A stretch of 7,094 nucleotides of DNA from Candidatus Woesearchaeota archaeon CG08_land_8_20_14_0_20_47_9 (lineage in GTDB: Archaea > Nanobdellota > Nanobdellia > Woesearchaeales > CG1-02-47-18), in contig PEYS01000036.1 in the NCBI GenBank assembly GCA_002763335.1, forward strand, positions 1 through 7,094, in the 5' to 3' direction. The translations under genes and the position numbers were made by a program. Under the pieces are notes generated by a model. It searched no databases, was not told the DNA's origin, and saw nothing but the letters and a program-made list of their open reading frames with translations. This document shows positions 5,171 through 7,094 of the stretch, in pieces (the first letter of the stretch is position 1; every line of letters starts with the position of its first letter).

Positions 5171-5587
5171 ATGATCATAATTGATGCAAACAACCTTGTG
5201 CTGGGAAGGCTTGCTGCAAGGGCTGCAAAGCTCTGCCTGATGGGAGAGAAGGTCAGCATAATCAACTGTGAGAAGGCTGTTATAAGCGGTAACAAGAAGC
5301 AGCTCCTTGAGAAGTGGAGGGTGCGTCTTCACCTTGGCCAGCCGAGAAAGGGGCCGCTCTACTACCGTGCCCCAGCCCCATTTGTGAGGCGTGCAGTGCG
5401 TGGGATGCTCCCCCATAAGAATGCGCGTGGCAGAGAGGCATTCTCAAGGCTGAGGTGTTTCAGCAGCGCCCCAAAGGGGCTTGAGGGCAAGGGCGTGAGG
5501 ATTGACAGGGCAGATGTCACAAAGCTGCCAAACCTTAAATATGTGCGCATTGGCGAGTTATGCAGACTAATAGGTGCTAAAGCATGA
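5171..5587 (+). CDS. rpl13: 50S ribosomal protein L13 (uL13)
   Basis: uL13 is an early-assembly 23S rRNA-binding protein of the large subunit. The 138-residue product has the archaeal pattern: IIIDANNLVLGRLAARAAK (2-20), VSIINCEKAVISGNK (28-42), a GPLYYRAPAPFVRRAVRGML segment (61-80), PHKNARGREAFSRLRCF (81-97), then a C-terminal helix ending RLIGAKA. The ATG at 5171 has a weak GGCTGAT upstream (5160-5166); translation is probably helped by coupling to rpl18e. Its stop overlaps the rps9 start as ATGA (5584-5587). Confidence 0.95.
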   Translation: MIIIDANNLVLGRLAARAAKLCLMGEKVSIINCEKAVISGNKKQLLEKWRVRLHLGQPRKGPLYYRAPAPFVRRAVRGMLPHKNARGREAFSRLRCFSSAPKGLEGKGVRIDRADVTKLPNLKYVRIGELCRLIGAKA

Positions 5588-5985
5588 AGGTTGTAAACTC
5601 ATCCGGTAAGAGAAAGAGGGCTATTGCTCGGGCTACGATAAAGGAGGGAAAGGGGAGTGTCAGGATAAATCGCCTGCCCCTGGATATCTATGAGCCCAAG
5701 CTTGCAAGGATGAAGCTCCGGGAGCCCCTGCAGATAGCCGGAAGGATTGCAGACAAGGTCGACATTTCTGTCAAGATCAAGGGTGGGGGCTTTATGTCCC
5801 AGGCTGAGGCTGGAAGGCTAGCAATTGCCAGAGCCTTAGTTGAGTGGAGTGGTGACAGCAAGCTTAAATCTGATTTTGAGAACTATGACAGATGGCTGCT
5901 TGTGGGCGATACCAGGCACAGGGAGATGAGAAAGCCCAACAGGCACGGCAAGGCAAGGGCAAAGGTGCAGAAGAGCTACAGGTAG
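5584..5985 (+). CDS. rps9: 30S ribosomal protein S9 (uS9)
   Basis: uS9 lies in the 30S head, and its C-terminal tail reaches the P-site tRNA anticodon stem. The 133 residues contain SGKRKRAIARATIKEGKG (7-24), a REPLQIAG segment (46-53), KGGGFMSQAEAGRLAIARAL (66-85), and the basic tail GKARAKVQKSYR, whose final arginine is typical of the family. AGGTG (5572-5576) lies 7 nt before the ATG. The start overlaps the L13 stop by 4 nt, which points to coupled translation. An inverted repeat begins directly after the stop codon. Confidence 0.95.
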   Translation: MKVVNSSGKRKRAIARATIKEGKGSVRINRLPLDIYEPKLARMKLREPLQIAGRIADKVDISVKIKGGGFMSQAEAGRLAIARALVEWSGDSKLKSDFENYDRWLLVGDTRHREMRKPNRHGKARAKVQKSYR

Positions 5986-6038
5986 AAAACCTTGAATGCA
6001 TTCGGCTTCGCTACGCTCGCCTCAGCATTCAAGGTTTT
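5986..6038. terminator. 14-bp inverted repeat with GC-rich loop, probable bidirectional terminator
   Basis: AAAACCTTGAATGC (5986-5999) and GCATTCAAGGTTTT (6025-6038) are exact reverse complements around a 25-nt loop (6000-6024). The loop itself carries GGC/GCC (6004-6006/6019-6021) and the CTTCGCTACGCTCG motif. The stem starts at the first base after the rps9 stop, and each strand ends its stem with TTTT, so it could end transcription from either side. The loop is much richer in GC than the arms, and GCATTC is repeated on both sides of it (5998-6003 and 6025-6030), so a small inserted repeat is another reading. Confidence 0.6.
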
Positions 6039-6100
6039 CTGATTCGTCGGATATCGTTGGGGAACTCAACACCACCACCTCAACACAACAAATAGGAAAT

Positions 6101-6120
6101 TTAGGAAAATCCAATAATAA
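6101..6120 (+). promoter_or_regulatory. possible promoter of rpoN
   Basis: AATAATAA at 6113-6120 lies in the AT-rich spacer behind the rps9 hairpin, preceded by a purine-rich AGGAAAAT (6103-6110). It would start transcription near 6143-6147, about 10 nt before the rpoN ATG, which would place GGGTG (6141-6145) at the very 5' end. The match to box A is only moderate, and a nearby AAATTTAG (6097-6104) is an alternative. A separate promoter makes sense if the hairpin at 5986-6038 terminates the main operon. Confidence 0.25.
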
Positions 6121-6154
6121 GTCAAAACACAACAAAGGTTGGGTGCAAGAAAGG

Positions 6155-6352
6155 ATGATAATTCCAATAAGGTGCTGGAGCTGCGGCAAGCCAATAGGCC
6201 ACCTCTGGGAGAAATACAAGGAGAGGACTGCAAAGGGCGAGGAGATAAAGACGGTGCTTGATGACCTCGGCCTTGAGCGATACTGCTGCAGGGCAGTCTT
6301 TATGGGCCAAATTGACCTGATTGATGTGGCTGCGCAGTTCAAGAAGTTCTAG
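6155..6352 (+). CDS. rpoN: DNA-directed RNA polymerase subunit N (Rpo10)
   Basis: Subunit N is the archaeal homologue of eukaryotic RPB10, a small zinc protein that docks on the D-L platform of RNA polymerase. From ATG 6155 the product has 65 residues, the normal family length. It carries the full zinc site: CWSCGKPIGHLW (C7, C10) and YCCRAVF (C44, C45), the atypical CxxC...CC ligand set of the family. The reading frame extends upstream to 5996, but that part runs through the hairpin and spacer and shows no homology. GGGTG (6141-6145) lies 9 nt before the chosen ATG. The gene keeps its usual place after rps9, but the 169-nt gap before it is long for this operon, and no rpoK follows. Confidence 0.95.
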   Translation: MIIPIRCWSCGKPIGHLWEKYKERTAKGEEIKTVLDDLGLERYCCRAVFMGQIDLIDVAAQFKKF

Positions 6353-6353
6353 T

Positions 6354-6378
6354 CAAGATGCTGCTGCGCAGCATCTTG
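6354..6378. terminator. 11-bp perfect hairpin between rpoN and the convergent transketolase gene
   Basis: CAAGATGCTGC (6354-6364) and GCAGCATCTTG (6368-6378) are exact reverse complements around a 3-nt loop (TGC), starting 1 nt after the rpoN stop. The site lies between convergent genes and may separate them. Neither side has a T-run, so classical intrinsic termination is not shown; it could also act as an mRNA 3'-end stabiliser or processing signal. Confidence 0.5.
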
Positions 6379-6459
6379 GTTGAATGATGCAGCCTGCCAG
6401 TCCTCGCATCCTTTAGCTTGTGACAGCAGGCGATCTAAAAGCCAAAAACCATTAATCCC

Positions 6460-7094
6460 TCACCCCTTCCTTTCTATCACCCTCTCCCCAGCCCCTGCAA
6501 TCCCCTCTGCTGTCAATCCATGCAGCTTGTATAGCTCCTCTGCCTTGCCTGATTCGCAGAAGACATCTCTTATTCCTATAAACCCTATTGGTATCAGGTG
6601 CTCCTGCTCCTGTGCAAGCACCTCTGCTACTGCGCTGCCTAAGCCTCCTATTATGCTGTGGTCTTCGCAGCATACCATGCAGCCTGTCTTCTCTGCATAT
6701 TTGATAAGCAGGGACTTGTCAATGGGCTTTATCGTGTGTATGTTGATGACTGCTGCAGCTATCTTCTTGCTTTCGAGAAGCCTTGCAGCGTCAAGGGCGA
6801 TGTGTAGCATTGCCCCTGTAGCCACGATAGCAACATCATCACCATCTCTCGCAATAACACCCTTACCAAGCTCGAATTTATAGGAGCTGTCAAAGACATC
6901 AGCCAACTTTGCCCTCACAAGTCTGAAGTACACCGGCCCTTTATGATCTGCTATCGCCCTTACTGCAAGCCTTGTCTCAACACCATCTGCTGGCTGAACT
7001 ACTGTCATGTTTGGCAGGGCCCTCATAAGGGCGATGTCCTCTGTCGCCTGGTGTGTTGGCCCATCCTCTCCAGTCAGGATGCCCGCGTGTGTGC
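6460..7094 (-). CDS. transketolase, C-terminal subunit (5' end outside the window)
   Basis: The gene runs off the right edge, so 210 residues of an expected 310 or so are visible. Transketolase moves two-carbon units between sugar phosphates using thiamine diphosphate; many archaea split it into N- and C-terminal subunits. The first visible codon is at 7092-7090. The pyrimidine-domain motif TGEDGPTHQATEDIALMRAL is seen at once (residues 7-26), including the GEDG and H of the active site. GPVYFRLVR follows, then the C-terminal domain (VIARDGDDVAIVATGAM, VINIHTIKPIDKSLL, and EDHSIIGGLGSAVAEVL), ending IERKG at a TGA (6462-6460). The related dehydrogenase E1-beta and DXS families share this fold, but GEDGPTHQ with the short split form favours transketolase. 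It converges on rpoN and is not part of the operon. Confidence 0.9.
   Translation of the reverse strand, partial: THAGILTGEDGPTHQATEDIALMRALPNMTVVQPADGVETRLAVRAIADHKGPVYFRLVRAKLADVFDSSYKFELGKGVIARDGDDVAIVATGAMLHIALDAARLLESKKIAAAVINIHTIKPIDKSLLIKYAEKTGCMVCCEDHSIIGGLGSAVAEVLAQEQEHLIPIGFIGIRDVFCESGKAEELYKLHGLTAEGIAGAGERVIERKG

Noticed and set aside
5996..6154. 53-residue N-terminal extension of RpoN
   Set aside because: The extension is encoded by the hairpin loop and AT-rich spacer. RpoN proteins are about 65 residues and start near IIPIRCWSCG.
6380..6459. box C/D sRNA or extra stem downstream of rpoN (ATGATGC; GCCTGC 6392-6397 with GCAGGC 6426-6431)
   Set aside because: The C-box-like ATGATGC lacks the final A, and no CTGA D box sits at a suitable distance. 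The 6-bp pair with a 28-nt loop is not beyond chance.
6380..6883. 167-residue open frame on + opposite the transketolase gene
   Set aside because: The - strand reading contains clear transketolase motifs throughout. The + reading is Ser/Pro-rich low-information sequence with no SD or homology.

Overview
The window reads as archaeal chromosome. Four things show this: a split RNA polymerase subunit D of the archaeal type, ribosomal proteins in their archaeal forms (S13, S4, S11, L18e, L13, S9), TATA/BRE promoters, and a tRNA-Leu gene with a bulge-helix-bulge intron and no encoded CCA. The large Ig-like/CARDB-like membrane-anchored surface protein and the stand-alone C-terminal transketolase subunit resemble gene content of DPANN archaea (Woesearchaeota/Pacearchaeota-like). 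That lineage call is an inference, made without a phylogeny.

Layout. Bases 1-285 have no gene but hold two good TATA boxes. The first (40-47) lies at the right distance to start a compact, well-folding candidate non-coding RNA (about 67-200). The second (225-232) lies at the right distance for the surface-protein gene at 286-2196. A promoter at about 2205-2214 then opens the conserved archaeal alpha-operon-like cluster: rps13, rps4, rps11, rpoD, tRNA-Leu(GAG), rpl18e, rpl13, rps9. The genes are all on + and tightly packed; rps11 and rpoD are 1 nt apart, and rpl13 and rps9 overlap by ATGA. After rps9 comes a perfect 14-bp inverted repeat with a GC-rich loop, then an AT-rich spacer and rpoN (RNA polymerase subunit N). 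A second hairpin follows rpoN. The right end holds a convergent, 5'-truncated gene on - for the C-terminal subunit of transketolase.

How the parts work together. The main block makes small- and large-subunit ribosomal proteins, two RNA polymerase subunits and a leucine tRNA, so it co-produces translation and transcription machinery. The surface protein is an unrelated cell-envelope gene upstream, and transketolase supplies pentose-phosphate intermediates.

The most unusual point is the tRNA-Leu. Its first 14 nt are also the last codons and stop codon of rpoD on the same strand, so one transcript cannot give both a mature tRNA and an intact rpoD message. The same tRNA has a 13-nt intron whose bulge-helix-bulge accounts for every nucleotide. 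I see no CRISPR array, integrase, transposase, toxin-antitoxin or defence system.
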